Positions 9,760 through 20,304 of a DNA stretch of 64,000 nt are shown here, piece after piece. The stretch spans positions 372,001 through 436,000 of the forward strand of contig NZ_FNOT01000001.1 of the NCBI RefSeq assembly GCF_900107105.1, in the 5' to 3' direction. Source of the DNA: Geodermatophilus africanus. GTDB taxonomy: Bacteria > Actinomycetota > Actinomycetes > Mycobacteriales > Geodermatophilaceae. The stretch's first letter is position 1, and each line of letters begins with the position of its first letter. The notes under the pieces were generated by a model. That model was not told the DNA's origin. It saw only the letters and a list, made by a program, of their open reading frames with translations, and made no database searches. The translations under genes were made by a program, and so were the position numbers.

Positions 9760-10974
9760 TCACGCCGTCGCGGTTGGCAGCGCCGGGTCGGGGACGGGTG
9801 CTCCCGTGTCGGGCACGTGAGTGCTCGTGGGGATGACGGTCGTCCGACCGTTGGGAGGCCCGGACGGCCAAGAGGCAGGCGGGCTCTGCGCCGGCAGCGG
9901 TGGCCGACTCTGCTCGACGTCCTTGCTCGGCACCGAGTCGAGCAGACCGAGCGCCTGCCTGTCGATGAGCCCGGTGAGCAGCTGCTGCGCGTATCCGAAG
10001 ATCAGCGCATAGGCGAGGATCTGCTCCTGCGAGTCCAGCGCACTCAGTCCCGGGACGAACTCACCGCGGATGGCGATCAGGGCGCCGATCGCGGTCAACG
10101 CACCCGCGGGGACCTTGAGCAGCGCCAGCGCGATCGGGATGTCGTAAGGCGTCGAAGTACCCCGCAGGTTGCGGATCGAGACCGCCGCAGCCAGCGAACC
10201 GCCCAGCAGGCCGAGCATCGCCACCACGACGACGTCCAGGCCGCCCGGCCGCTGATCCGGCCCGTCACCCGTCGGGCAGGCCACGGGGGAGTCCTGCGGC
10301 TGGAAGCACAGCGGAACGCTGGTCGGTTCCGCGGTGACGACGCCGGAGAAGACGAGCACGAGGACGGCGATGCAGCCCGTCGTCGACAGCAGGATGTTGC
10401 GGAAGTTGCGTATCCGCGTGTGCGCGCCGTCGGCCGCCTCGTGGCCGACCTGGATCACCTTGGCCAGCAGCAGTCTCCGGCCCGGGCCCGGAGGCATGTG
10501 GAGGAGATGGCAGGCCGCCTCCCGCATCGGGTCGTCCCGGTTCAAGGCCACCTGGGTCCGCGCCACGGCCGCCGGGACCTCGGCCTCGACCTCGACGTCG
10601 GCGTACAGCTTGGCCAACTCGGCCTCTGCCTGGTGGGACTTGCGGAAGGCGGCCTCGATGCTCGTTCCCCGCCACCAACTGCGGATGAGCCCGTACTGCG
10701 GTTCCTCGCCGCGAGCGGCGCGCTCCGCGCTCGCGATCAGGATTTCGACGCCGCTGCAGATGGCCGTGCGTTCGGCCTCGGATGCGCCGGGGGGCGGACG
10801 GCGATCGCGGATCGTCTCCAGTCGCATCCGCAGGGCCGCAGTCCTGGTCTCGATCTCCTGGGACCAGCTGCGTCCACCGCCGCGGCTGAAGCGCGTCCCA
10901 CTGCGACGCCCCAGCGGCCAGGGGAGGTCCCGGGTCCGCTCCGGTGGACCGGGTGGCGCTGGTGAGCTCGACAT
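9760..10974 (-). CDS. Conserved membrane protein of unknown function
   Basis: This 404-residue protein is not recognised at family level. Residues 1-200 are charged and mostly helical, with a Pro/Arg-rich start. Three hydrophobic segments follow: ILLSTTGCIAVLVLVFSGVV, VVVVAMLGLLGGSLAAAVSI and IALALLKVPAGALTAIGALI. A conserved-looking AYALIFGYAQQLLTGLIDRQ precedes a disordered Pro-rich tail. A loop between the first two helices carries two cysteines that could pair outside the cell. ATG 10974 has a strong GGGGAGGGG upstream; the longer frame to 11064 adds low-complexity sequence. It stands alone. Confidence 0.7.
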   Translation of the reverse strand: MSSSPAPPGPPERTRDLPWPLGRRSGTRFSRGGGRSWSQEIETRTAALRMRLETIRDRRPPPGASEAERTAICSGVEILIASAERAARGEEPQYGLIRSWWRGTSIEAAFRKSHQAEAELAKLYADVEVEAEVPAAVARTQVALNRDDPMREAACHLLHMPPGPGRRLLLAKVIQVGHEAADGAHTRIRNFRNILLSTTGCIAVLVLVFSGVVTAEPTSVPLCFQPQDSPVACPTGDGPDQRPGGLDVVVVAMLGLLGGSLAAAVSIRNLRGTSTPYDIPIALALLKVPAGALTAIGALIAIRGEFVPGLSALDSQEQILAYALIFGYAQQLLTGLIDRQALGLLDSVPSKDVEQSRPPLPAQSPPASWPSGPPNGRTTVIPTSTHVPDTGAPVPDPALPTATA

Positions 10975-11315
10975 CCGTGCCCCTCCCCGAGCGGCTGCAC
11001 TGGGTGGCCGCTGCGGCGGTCCACGAGAACAGAGCGCGGGACGATCATGGGCAGTGTCCGTCACCGTTCCGTCACAAGGACGTCACCCTCAGCGTCGCTC
11101 CCGGCTCGGACCCTACGACCGCAGAGCTCGTCCAGCGTGCCGCTGAGCGGATGCGGCCGGAACCGCACCGACAGCAGGCTGCCCGACTCGTCCGGTGGCG
11201 CTCCGGACGACCTGGCGTGCGGCCCACGCTGCTGCGGCGCGACTGACGGCCACGCGGACCGGCACCGCCGGCTGTCCCTCGAACCGCCTCCAGGGCGGCG
11301 TCGCCTCACGTGTCC
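10975..11315. other. Non-coding stretch without recognised features
   Basis: About 340 bases separate the starts of the membrane-protein gene from the end of the aldehyde dehydrogenase gene. Short open frames exist on both strands but show neither ribosome sites nor recognisable protein sequence. The upstream promoter of the membrane-protein gene should lie near its 5' edge; I could not fix its elements. Confidence 0.4.
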
Positions 11316-12776
11316 CTAGAAGGGATAGGCGGGCAGGTCGCCGCGCAGGGTCACCCACTGGGTCTCGGTGAACGCCTCGATGTTGGCCTGGGGACCGCCG
11401 TGCCGGGAGCCGGTGCCCGACGCCCCGACTCCGCCGAAGGGGGCCACGGCCTCGTCGTTGACGGTCTGGTCGTTGATGTGCACCAGGCCCGACGGGATCC
11501 GCTCGGCCAGCTGCAGGCCGGCGTAGACGTCGCGGGTGAGGATGCCCAGGGACAGCCCGTACTCGGTGCCGCGGGCCAGCTCCGCCACCTGGTCGAGGGT
11601 GGAGAACGCGGTCACCGGGGCGACCGGGCCGAAGATCTCCTCGCGGTACGCCGGCGCCTCGACCGGCACGTCGCCGAGCACGGTGGGCCGGTAGAACAGG
11701 CCGTTGTACTCCCCGCCGGTGCGCACGGTCGCGCCTGCGTCGACGCTGGCCAGCACCAGGCCGTGCACGCGGTCCCGCTGGCCGGCGTCGATCAGCGGGC
11801 CGAGGGCGACCTCATCACGGAACGGGTCCCCGACGGGCAGCTTCGCGACCTTCTCGGTGAGGACCTGCGTGTACTCCTCGGCGATCGACTCGTGCACGAG
11901 GTGCCGGCTGGTCGCCATGCAGATCTGGCCCTGGTGGGCGAAGGTGCCCCACGCCCCCACCGAGGCCGCCGCGGTCACGTCGACGTCGGGCAGCACGACG
12001 AGCGCGGAGTTGCCGCCGAGCTCCAGGTGCGCCCGCTTGAGGTGCTGCCCGGCCAGCGCGCCGACCGCGCGGCCGGCCCTGGTCGAGCCGGTGAAGGCGA
12101 TGACCCGCACCGGCGGGGCGGTCACCAGCGCCTCGCCGACGTCCGCGCCCCCAGGGAGCACCTGCAGGACGCCGGCCGGCAGCCCGGCCTCCTCGAAGAC
12201 GCGGGCGAAGAGGACGCCGCCGGAGACGGCGGTGCGCGGGTCGGGCTTGAGGACGACGGCGTTGCCCAGCGCCAGCGCCGGCGCGATCGCCCGGATCGCC
12301 AGGATGGTCGGCACGTTGAACGGCGCGATGACGCCGACCACGCCGGCCGGCACCCGGCGGGCGAAGGACAGCCGGGGCGCCCCGGTGCGCAGCAGCTCGC
12401 CGTACGGGTGGCTGGGCAGCGCCGAGGCCTCGTAGCACTCGGCTGCGGTGGTGTGGACCTGGAAGTCGCCGAACGGCTGGATGGCGCCGGTCTCGCGGGC
12501 CAGCCACCCCCTGATCTCGTCGGCGGAGGCCTCGAGCACCTCCCCGGCGCGGCGCAGCACCCGGGCGCGGTCCTCGAACGGCAGCGCCGCCCACGCCCGC
12601 TGTGCCTCGGCGGCGCGGTCCGCGGCGACGGCGACGTCCTCGGGGGTGGCCCGGCCGACCGCGCCGACGACGTCCCCGGTCGCGGGCTCGACGACGTCGT
12701 ACGTGCCGCCCGACCCGTCGGTCCACGCGCCCGTCCAGACCTTCCCCTGCCACGCGCCGTCGTCCAGCAGTGCCAT
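11316..12776 (-). CDS. Aldehyde dehydrogenase, benzaldehyde/vanillin dehydrogenase-like
   Basis: This 486-residue NAD(P)-dependent aldehyde dehydrogenase should oxidise an aldehyde to its acid in the cytosol. The general base lies in [10 protein letters not shown] (Glu252) and the catalytic thiol in [10 protein letters not shown] (Cys286); the cofactor motif [12 protein letters not shown] is at 228-239 and APFNVPT near 151. Overall it resembles actinobacterial benzaldehyde or vanillin dehydrogenases. Close to pobA and pcaHGBDC, it could supply 4-hydroxybenzoate or vanillate from the aldehyde, but this is context only. ATG 12776 follows GAGAGGA. Confidence 0.87.
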   Translation of the reverse strand: MALLDDGAWQGKVWTGAWTDGSGGTYDVVEPATGDVVGAVGRATPEDVAVAADRAAEAQRAWAALPFEDRARVLRRAGEVLEASADEIRGWLARETGAIQPFGDFQVHTTAAECYEASALPSHPYGELLRTGAPRLSFARRVPAGVVGVIAPFNVPTILAIRAIAPALALGNAVVLKPDPRTAVSGGVLFARVFEEAGLPAGVLQVLPGGADVGEALVTAPPVRVIAFTGSTRAGRAVGALAGQHLKRAHLELGGNSALVVLPDVDVTAAASVGAWGTFAHQGQICMATSRHLVHESIAEEYTQVLTEKVAKLPVGDPFRDEVALGPLIDAGQRDRVHGLVLASVDAGATVRTGGEYNGLFYRPTVLGDVPVEAPAYREEIFGPVAPVTAFSTLDQVAELARGTEYGLSLGILTRDVYAGLQLAERIPSGLVHINDQTVNDEAVAPFGGVGASGTGSRHGGPQANIEAFTETQWVTLRGDLPAYPF

Positions 12777-12885
12777 GCCTGTCCTCTCGTCGGGGCGGGC
12801 GGGACCTGGGGTCGCCCCGCGGCTCGCCTCCCGGCAGGGTAGGAGGCACGGCAGCCGATCCGTCGGCCGGGAGCAGGAGGGGTCC

Positions 12886-14532
<1,647 letters not shown>

Positions 14533-15490
14533 CGGCGGTCGCTCGCCGGCTCCTGCAGGCCGGCGAAGGCGAGCACGTCGCCGGCCACCCGCTTGTCCAT
14601 GCCGACCCCGAGGTGCCCCTTGCCCTCGTAGCGGACGACCGTGCACTCCGGGATCAGGGCGGCGGTCTCCTCGATCACCGCCGGCGGGAAGAACCGGTCG
14701 CGACTCCCCGAGACCAGCAGGACGGGGATGCGGATCGTCGGGAGCACCTCCCGGGAGTCGAACTCCACCTCCGCCCGCAGCTCGGTGAGGACGTCGCCCG
14801 GCGGGCACTGCTCCTCGGCGAACAGGGCCCGCCCGATCAGCGGCGCCGCCAGCCGGCGCAGCCAGCGCAGGCGGCGCCCCGGCAGGACGTACTCGCCGAA
14901 CGCCATGCCACAGCCGGTCGTGTCCCGCCGTGCGAGGGCCGTGGCCAGGCGGGAGTCCACGTCCTTGCCCCACGGGCTGACCTCGCAGCCGGCGACGACG
15001 AGGGCGACGCGCTCGAGGCGCTCGGGGTGCCGCGCGGCCAGGTACTGCGCGACGATCCCGCCGTAGGACTCCCCGACGACGAGGTCCACCCGGCCCCCGA
15101 ACTCCGCCGCGATGAGGGCCGCGTAGTCGTCGGCCATGTCGGCCACGGTGTGCCCGGCCGGCATGTCCCGCCGGCGGGTGACGATCCAGACGGCAAAGCC
15201 CGCATCGACGTACGGCCGGTGCAGGCGCACCATGAGCCGGGCCATCGATCCCTCGGGAACGGAGCTGCCCGGCCCCTCCTGGATGGACAGCAGCTTCCTC
15301 GGCCCGTGCCCCCAGGTCAGGTACTCCATGCCGTTCGCGAAGGCGCCCCTGCGCGGGTCGTCGGCCGTCGTCCGGACGTCGGGCATGCCCATCCCCTCAT
15401 CGGAGCTGTCGCGTCCGCCGTGGCGCGATCGGGCGATGGTGGCACGGGCGATGGGCCCGCAGGAGGTGCCGACGGCTCGCGGGGGGCGAC

Positions 15491-15895
15491 TCAGTCGGAC
15501 CTGCCTCGCAGTTCCTCGAGGATCGGCGCGGCCACCTTGAACGCGTGGTTGGCCGCGGGCACGCCGGCGTAGACGGCGGCGTGCTGGATGACCTCGGCGA
15601 TCTCCTCGTCGGACAGGCCGTTGTTCTTCGCCGCCCGCACGTGCAGCGCGAACTCGTCCCAGTGGCGCAGCGCGACGGTGATCGACAGCGTCATGAGGCT
15701 GCGGTCGCGGCGGGACAGGCCCGGCCGCTGCCAGACGTCGCCCCAGGCCACCCGGGTGATGAAGTCCTGGAAGTCGGCGGTGAACGGCGTCGTGCCCGCC
15801 ACCGCGCGGTCGACCCAGGCGTCGCCGAGCACCTCCCGGCGGGTGCGCATGCCGGCGGCGCGGCGCTCGTCGTCCGTGCCGGGCAGCTCGGTCAC
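15491..15895 (-). CDS. pcaC: 4-carboxymuconolactone decarboxylase
   Basis: PcaC decarboxylates 4-carboxymuconolactone to beta-ketoadipate enol-lactone. The 134-residue protein has the family length and signature: RRDRSLMTLSITVAL near 63-77, LHVRAAKNNGLSDEEIAEVI near 89-108 and AAVYAGVPAANHAF near 111-124. GTG 15895 overlaps the pcaD stop by four bases. PcaC and PcaD are separate here, unlike the fused PcaL of several actinobacteria such as Rhodococcus and Streptomyces. It is the last of five overlapping pca genes. Confidence 0.93.
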   Translation of the reverse strand: MTELPGTDDERRAAGMRTRREVLGDAWVDRAVAGTTPFTADFQDFITRVAWGDVWQRPGLSRRDRSLMTLSITVALRHWDEFALHVRAAKNNGLSDEEIAEVIQHAAVYAGVPAANHAFKVAAPILEELRGRSD

Positions 15896-16671
15896 GCGTG
15901 CCCACCTACGGCGTCGAGGTGCCCCAGCAGCGCGCCGGTGACCTCCAGCGGCTGCTCGAGGTTGGGCAGGTGCGCGCCCGGGCTCACCGACACCAGCGAG
16001 GCGCCCGCGATGCCCTCGGCGATGGCCTGCTGGTGCGGCGGCGGCAGCGCGGGGTCCTCGGCGCCCGACACGACCAGCGTCGGGGCGGTGATCCGGCCCA
16101 GGTCCTCCCGCAGGTCGACCGCCGCCACGACCTCGCAGCACCGCGCGTAGCCCTCGTCGTCGGCCGCGACGATCATCGCCTCGAGCCGCGCCACCAGGTC
16201 CGGGTGCTCGGCGGCGTACCCCGGCGTCAGCCAGCGGCTCACCACCGTCGGCGCCAGCGGCGCGGTGCCGCCGGCGCGAGCCGCCACGGCCCGGTCGAGG
16301 AAGCCCTGCGGGTCCGGCTTGGCCGATGTGGCCAGGGCGACCAGCTGCTCCACCCGGGCGGGCTCGCGCGCGGCGAGCCGCAGCGCCGTCATCCCGCCCA
16401 GGGACAGCCCGGCCACGTGCGCCCGCTGCACGCCGAGCCGGTCGAGCAGCGCGACGACGTCGTCCACCAGGTCGTCGAGCGACCAGGGCCCCGCGGGGGA
16501 CGGCGAGTCGCCGTGGCCGCGGGTGTCGTAGGTGACCACCCGGTACCGCTCGGCCAGCGCGGGCACCTGCGGGTCCCACATGCCGCGGGTGGCCCCGAGC
16601 GAGTTGGACAGGACGACGACCGGCGCGTCGGCCGGTCCCTCCAACGTGTACGAGACCTCGACGGCTGTCAT
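15892..16671 (-). CDS. pcaD: 3-oxoadipate enol-lactonase
   Basis: PcaD hydrolyses beta-ketoadipate enol-lactone to beta-ketoadipate. The 259-residue alpha/beta hydrolase carries the nucleophile elbow AGLSLGGMTAL (serine near 96), the oxyanion region LSNSLGATRGMWD near residues 21-33, the acid in VVSGAEDPALP and a C-terminal histidine in SPGAHLPNLEQP. The start overlaps the pcaB stop by four bases and the stop overlaps pcaC by four, implying coupled translation. Confidence 0.92.
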   Translation of the reverse strand: MTAVEVSYTLEGPADAPVVVLSNSLGATRGMWDPQVPALAERYRVVTYDTRGHGDSPSPAGPWSLDDLVDDVVALLDRLGVQRAHVAGLSLGGMTALRLAAREPARVEQLVALATSAKPDPQGFLDRAVAARAGGTAPLAPTVVSRWLTPGYAAEHPDLVARLEAMIVAADDEGYARCCEVVAAVDLREDLGRITAPTLVVSGAEDPALPPPHQQAIAEGIAGASLVSVSPGAHLPNLEQPLEVTGALLGHLDAVGGHA

Positions 16672-18008
16672 GGACGTCCCTCCGTGAGTGCGGCGTGCTC
16701 GGCCAGCGCGGCGTCCACCTGGGCACCGGCCTCGCCGACGTCGGGTCTACCGGCGGCGAGCACGGCCCGCACGTCGAGGTCGGTGCGGGCGGCGACGACC
16801 TCGGCGAGCGGGCGGCCGGTGTCGCGGGCCTCGCGGACGGCGGCGGCCGCGGCGTCGTGCGCGGCCCCCGTGCCGAGGGTGGGCGTCAGCGCCTCGGCGA
16901 GCGCGCCGGCCAGCGGGCCCTCGGCGGCGGCCGCGGCGGTGGCAGCCATGCGGGCGGCGTCCGGCCGCAGCCCGCGCAGGCTCTCGGCCAGCCAGGACGC
17001 CGCCGAGCCGACGGTGGTGAGCAGCTCGGTGAGCGTCGGCCACTCGCTGTGCCAGGCGCCCGCGGCCCGCTCGTGCTCCTGCTCCATCGCCGACAGCAGC
17101 GTGGCCACCAGCCCCGGCGCGCGGCGGGCGCAGGCCCGGGCGGAGATGGCGGCGACCGGGTTGCGCTTGTGCGGCATCGCCGACGACCCGCCACGCCGTT
17201 GAGCAGCAGGCCCCTCGCCCACCTCCGCCACCTCGGCGACCTCGGTCTGGGCGAGCAGCACGACGTCGACCGCCACCGTGGCGACCACGCCCGCGGCGGC
17301 CCCCAGCGCGCCGGCCAGGTCGGCGACCGGCAGCCGGACGGTGAACCACGGGACGGCGGTGCTCGTCAGCTGCAGCTCCTCGGCCAGCGCCGCCCGCAGC
17401 GCGACCCCGGCCCCGCCGCTGGCGGCCAGCGTGCCGACCGCCCCGCCGTACTGCACCGGCAGCTCGGCGACCACCTCGGCCAGCCGCAGCCGGGCGCCGT
17501 CCAGGCCGGCCAGCCAGCCGGCGGCCTTGAGCCCGAAGGTCGTGGGCAGCGCCTGCTGCAGCAGCGTGCGCCCGGGCAGCACGTCGTCCCGGTGGGTACG
17601 AGCGAGCCCCGCGACGGTCTCCGCGGCGGCGGCCAGGTCGGCGTCGACCGCGGCGATCGCGTCCCGGGCCATCAGCAGCAGCGCGGTGTCGAGCACGTCC
17701 TGGCTGGTGGCGCCGACGTGGACGGCGACCGCGTCGCGCTCGCCGACCGCGTCCTGCAGCACCCGCACCAGCGGCGGCACCGGGTTGCCGGCGTCCGCGG
17801 CCCGGGCGACCACGGTGGCCAGGTCGAGCCGCTCGGGGTGCGCGCAGGCGGCGGTGACCGCGTCGGCCGCCGTGGTGGGCACCAGCCCGGTCCGGGCCGC
17901 TGCGCGGGCGAGCGCCGCCTCGACGGCGAGCAGCGCCCGGAACCAGGCGTCGTCGGAGACGGCGGTCGCGGCCCCGCCGCGGGCGAAGGTCCCGGAGAGC
18001 AGGCTCAT
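16668..18008 (-). CDS. pcaB: 3-carboxy-cis,cis-muconate cycloisomerase
   Basis: PcaB converts 3-carboxymuconate to 4-carboxymuconolactone. The 446-residue protein belongs to the fumarase/adenylosuccinate lyase superfamily, with the signature GGSSAMPHKRNPVAA near 270-284, VGATSQDVLDTALLL near 97-111 and an N-terminal DDAWFRALLAVEAALARA. It overlaps pcaG upstream and pcaD downstream, each by four bases. The length is normal for the family. Confidence 0.93.
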   Translation of the reverse strand: MSLLSGTFARGGAATAVSDDAWFRALLAVEAALARAAARTGLVPTTAADAVTAACAHPERLDLATVVARAADAGNPVPPLVRVLQDAVGERDAVAVHVGATSQDVLDTALLLMARDAIAAVDADLAAAAETVAGLARTHRDDVLPGRTLLQQALPTTFGLKAAGWLAGLDGARLRLAEVVAELPVQYGGAVGTLAASGGAGVALRAALAEELQLTSTAVPWFTVRLPVADLAGALGAAAGVVATVAVDVVLLAQTEVAEVAEVGEGPAAQRRGGSSAMPHKRNPVAAISARACARRAPGLVATLLSAMEQEHERAAGAWHSEWPTLTELLTTVGSAASWLAESLRGLRPDAARMAATAAAAAEGPLAGALAEALTPTLGTGAAHDAAAAAVREARDTGRPLAEVVAARTDLDVRAVLAAGRPDVGEAGAQVDAALAEHAALTEGRP

Positions 18009-18661
18009 ACGGCGAAGAACACCGTCTCCCGGTCGCCCTGCAGGTGGATGTCGAGGCGGTAGCCGTCGTCGGTCGGGGTGGCGATCAGCGTCTCCCGGCG
18101 GTCCTCCGGCACGCTCCGCAGGACGGCGTCCTGCGCGTTGGCCTCGGCCTCGTCGGCGAAGTACACCCGGGTGACGACCCGGTCGAGCACGCCGCGGGCG
18201 AAGACGGAGACGTCGACGTGCGGCGCCTGCAGGCCGCCCTCGCCGTCGGGGACCCGGCCGGGCTTGAGCGTGAAGACGCCGAACTCGCCCGGCGGGTCGA
18301 TCGTCTGCACCCGCGCGTAGCCGCGGAAGCCGGGGTACGACGCCGCACCGCGGGGGTCCTCGGGCGAGGAGAAGCCGCCGTCCGGGTCGGCCTGCCAGGT
18401 CTCGACCATCGCGTCGGGGACGAGGTCGCCCGCGCCGTCGAACACCCGGCCGCGGATCCAGATGCCGCCCTCGGTGCCCTCGGCCGCGGCCCAGGCGCCG
18501 TCCGGCCAGCTCAGGCCGATGGCCAGGTACGGGCCGACCGTGGCGCTCGGGGTGGTGCCCAGCCGGAGGGGCTCGGTGAGGAAGCCGGTGCCCCGCCGCC
18601 CCGACCGGGGCTGGAAGGGGGTGGCCGGGTCCGGCGGGACGTCCAGGGGATCCACGGTCAT
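18005..18661 (-). CDS. pcaG: Protocatechuate 3,4-dioxygenase alpha subunit
   Basis: The alpha subunit pairs with PcaH to open the protocatechuate ring between the hydroxyls. The 218-residue sequence has the intradiol dioxygenase core (GRVFDGAGDLVPDAMVETWQ near 71-90 and APHVDVSVFARG near 155). The two iron-binding histidines of the beta subunit are not conserved (HVDV replaces HIH), as expected for the non-catalytic subunit. ATG 18661 overlaps the pcaH stop by one base; the gene ends in a four-base overlap with pcaB. Confidence 0.93.
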   Translation of the reverse strand: MTVDPLDVPPDPATPFQPRSGRRGTGFLTEPLRLGTTPSATVGPYLAIGLSWPDGAWAAAEGTEGGIWIRGRVFDGAGDLVPDAMVETWQADPDGGFSSPEDPRGAASYPGFRGYARVQTIDPPGEFGVFTLKPGRVPDGEGGLQAPHVDVSVFARGVLDRVVTRVYFADEAEANAQDAVLRSVPEDRRETLIATPTDDGYRLDIHLQGDRETVFFAV

Positions 18662-19407
18662 CAGGCCACGTCTCCGTCGTCGTCGGTCTCGAACGGGGTC
18701 TGGTCCGTGCCGCGCAGCACGATGTCCCACTCGAAGGCCAGCGCCCAGTTGTCCTGCGTGCGCTCGAGGGAGTACCGGCTGATCGCCCGGTGGCGGGCCG
18801 CCGCGGGGATGGCGTTGAAAATCGGGTCCTGGCCGAACAGCGGGTCGTCCGGGAAGTACATCTGCGTGACCAGCCGCTGGGTGAACGCCCGGCCGAAGAG
18901 GCTGAAGTGGATGTGCGCGGGGCGCCAGGCGTTGTGGTGGTTGCCCCACGGGTAGGCGCCGGGCCGGATCGTCATGAACTCGTAGCGGCCCAGGCCGTCG
19001 GTCACGACCCGGCCCAGCCCGTCGAAGTGCGGGTCCAGCGGAGCGGGCCAGTTGTCGACGACGTGCCGGTAGCGGCCGGCCGCGTTGGCCTGCCACACCT
19101 CCACCAGCGCGTCGGGCACCGGGCGGCCGTTGCTGTCGAGCACCCGGCCGTACACGAGGATCCGCTGGCCGATCGCCTCGCCGCCGTTGCGCAGCGTCAG
19201 GTCCGCGTCCCGGGCCTGCACCCGGTCCTCGCCGAGCACGGGGCCGGTGACCTCGGTGAGCCGGTGCGGCAGGTCGACCGGCGTCCGCAGCGGCGCGCGC
19301 AACGCCGTGCTCCGGTAGTCGGGGAAGCCGACGGGGGTGCGCAGGGGGGCGTCCTCACGCACGTAGGGCGGCAGGACCAGCCTGCCCTCCGATGTGGTCC
19401 CGGTCAT
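18661..19407 (-). CDS. pcaH: Protocatechuate 3,4-dioxygenase beta subunit
   Basis: This 248-residue protein is the iron(III)-bearing subunit that cleaves protocatechuate to 3-carboxymuconate. The intradiol signature LDSNGRPVPDALVEVWQANA is near residues 90-109. The iron ligands can be placed: a tyrosine in GRYRH, another in the GRYEFMT region and two histidines in PAHIHFSLFG. It is the first gene of the pcaHGBDC string and faces away from an IclR regulator across a 70-base spacer. Confidence 0.94.
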   Translation of the reverse strand: MTGTTSEGRLVLPPYVREDAPLRTPVGFPDYRSTALRAPLRTPVDLPHRLTEVTGPVLGEDRVQARDADLTLRNGGEAIGQRILVYGRVLDSNGRPVPDALVEVWQANAAGRYRHVVDNWPAPLDPHFDGLGRVVTDGLGRYEFMTIRPGAYPWGNHHNAWRPAHIHFSLFGRAFTQRLVTQMYFPDDPLFGQDPIFNAIPAAARHRAISRYSLERTQDNWALAFEWDIVLRGTDQTPFETDDDGDVA

Positions 19408-19477
19408 GTCCTGGACCGTAGGGCCGTGGGGCTACCCTGCCCAAGCCTGGCCTCCCGGCCAGCGGAAGGAGGCTGCC
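19408..19477. promoter_or_regulatory. Divergent promoter region of pcaH and the IclR regulator
   Basis: Only 70 bases separate the two divergent starts, so promoters and the operator must overlap here. TAGGG and CCCTA-like sequence (TAGGGCCGTGGGGCTACCC, about 19418-19436) give a weak dyad that could bind the adjacent IclR protein. The ribosome site GGAAGGAGG of the regulator occupies 19464-19472. No -35/-10 pair was clear enough to assign. Confidence 0.4.
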
Positions 19478-20254
19478 GTGGCCGGCGGCGGGACGACGGC
19501 AGGACGGTCGGTCACCGCCCGCGCCCTGGCCGTGCTCGGCGCCTTCGACAGCACCGCTCCGCGGCTGACGCTGTCCGAGATCGCCGAGCGCTCCGGGACG
19601 CCGCTGTCGACGGCCCACCGGCTGCTCGGCGAGCTCACCGGCTGGGGCGCGCTGCACCGGCGACCCGACGGCCGCTACGAGATCGGCCGCCGGCTCTGGG
19701 ACCTCGGCCTGCTCGCCCCCGTGCAGCTCGAGCTGCGGCAGGTCGCCGCCCCCTTCCTGCTCGACGTGCACACCGCCACCCGCGACACCGTGCACCTCGC
19801 CGTCCGCGAGGGCCGCAGCGCGCTCTACGTCGAGCGGGTCTCCGGCCGCGAGTCGGTGCCGGTGGTCAGCCAGGTGGGCAGCCGGCTGCCGCTGCACGCC
19901 ACCGGCGTCGGCAAGGTGCTGCTGGCCGCCGCCCCGGACGACGTCGTCGAGGCGGTGCTGCGCGCCCCGACGCGCGAGACGCGGCACACCGTCGTCGAAC
20001 CCGCGCGGCTGCGCCGGGAGGTCGCCGAGGTGCGCCGCCGCGGTTACGCGCGGACGGCAGAGGAGATGTCGCTCGGCACGCTGTCGGTCGCGGTCCCGGT
20101 GTGGGTGGAGCGGCCCGCCGGCCCGGCGGTCGCCGCCGCCCTCGGCATCGTCGTCCCCAGCCACCGGCGGGACCTGCTCCGGCTGGTGCCGGTCCTCGAG
20201 GTGGCCGCGCGCGGCATCGGCCGGGAGCTGGCGCGAGCCGATGCCTTCCGCTGA
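19478..20254 (+). CDS. IclR-family regulator, probable regulator of the pca genes
   Basis: This 258-residue DNA-binding protein has an N-terminal winged helix (TLSEIAERSGTPLSTAHRLLGEL, about residues 28-50) and a C-terminal IclR effector domain with the usual LPLHATGVGKVLLA near 145-158. Members next to pca/pob genes (PcaR, PobR) respond to protocatechuate, beta-ketoadipate or 4-hydroxybenzoate. The position between pcaHGBDC and pobA fits that, but ligand and sign of control are inferred. GTG 19478 follows GGAAGGAGG at about five bases; ATG 19394 would overlap pcaH. Confidence 0.88.
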   Translation: MAGGGTTAGRSVTARALAVLGAFDSTAPRLTLSEIAERSGTPLSTAHRLLGELTGWGALHRRPDGRYEIGRRLWDLGLLAPVQLELRQVAAPFLLDVHTATRDTVHLAVREGRSALYVERVSGRESVPVVSQVGSRLPLHATGVGKVLLAAAPDDVVEAVLRAPTRETRHTVVEPARLRREVAEVRRRGYARTAEEMSLGTLSVAVPVWVERPAGPAVAAALGIVVPSHRRDLLRLVPVLEVAARGIGRELARADAFR

Positions 20255-20304
20255 GCGGGAGTGCGCGGTTCCCCTCCCGGCGTAGCGGCGGTCACACTCA
20301 GCCC

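Noticed and set aside
9817..10965. Plus-strand frame opposite the unknown membrane protein
   Set aside because: The minus-strand product has plausible helices and a good ribosome site; the plus-strand product is charged low complexity.
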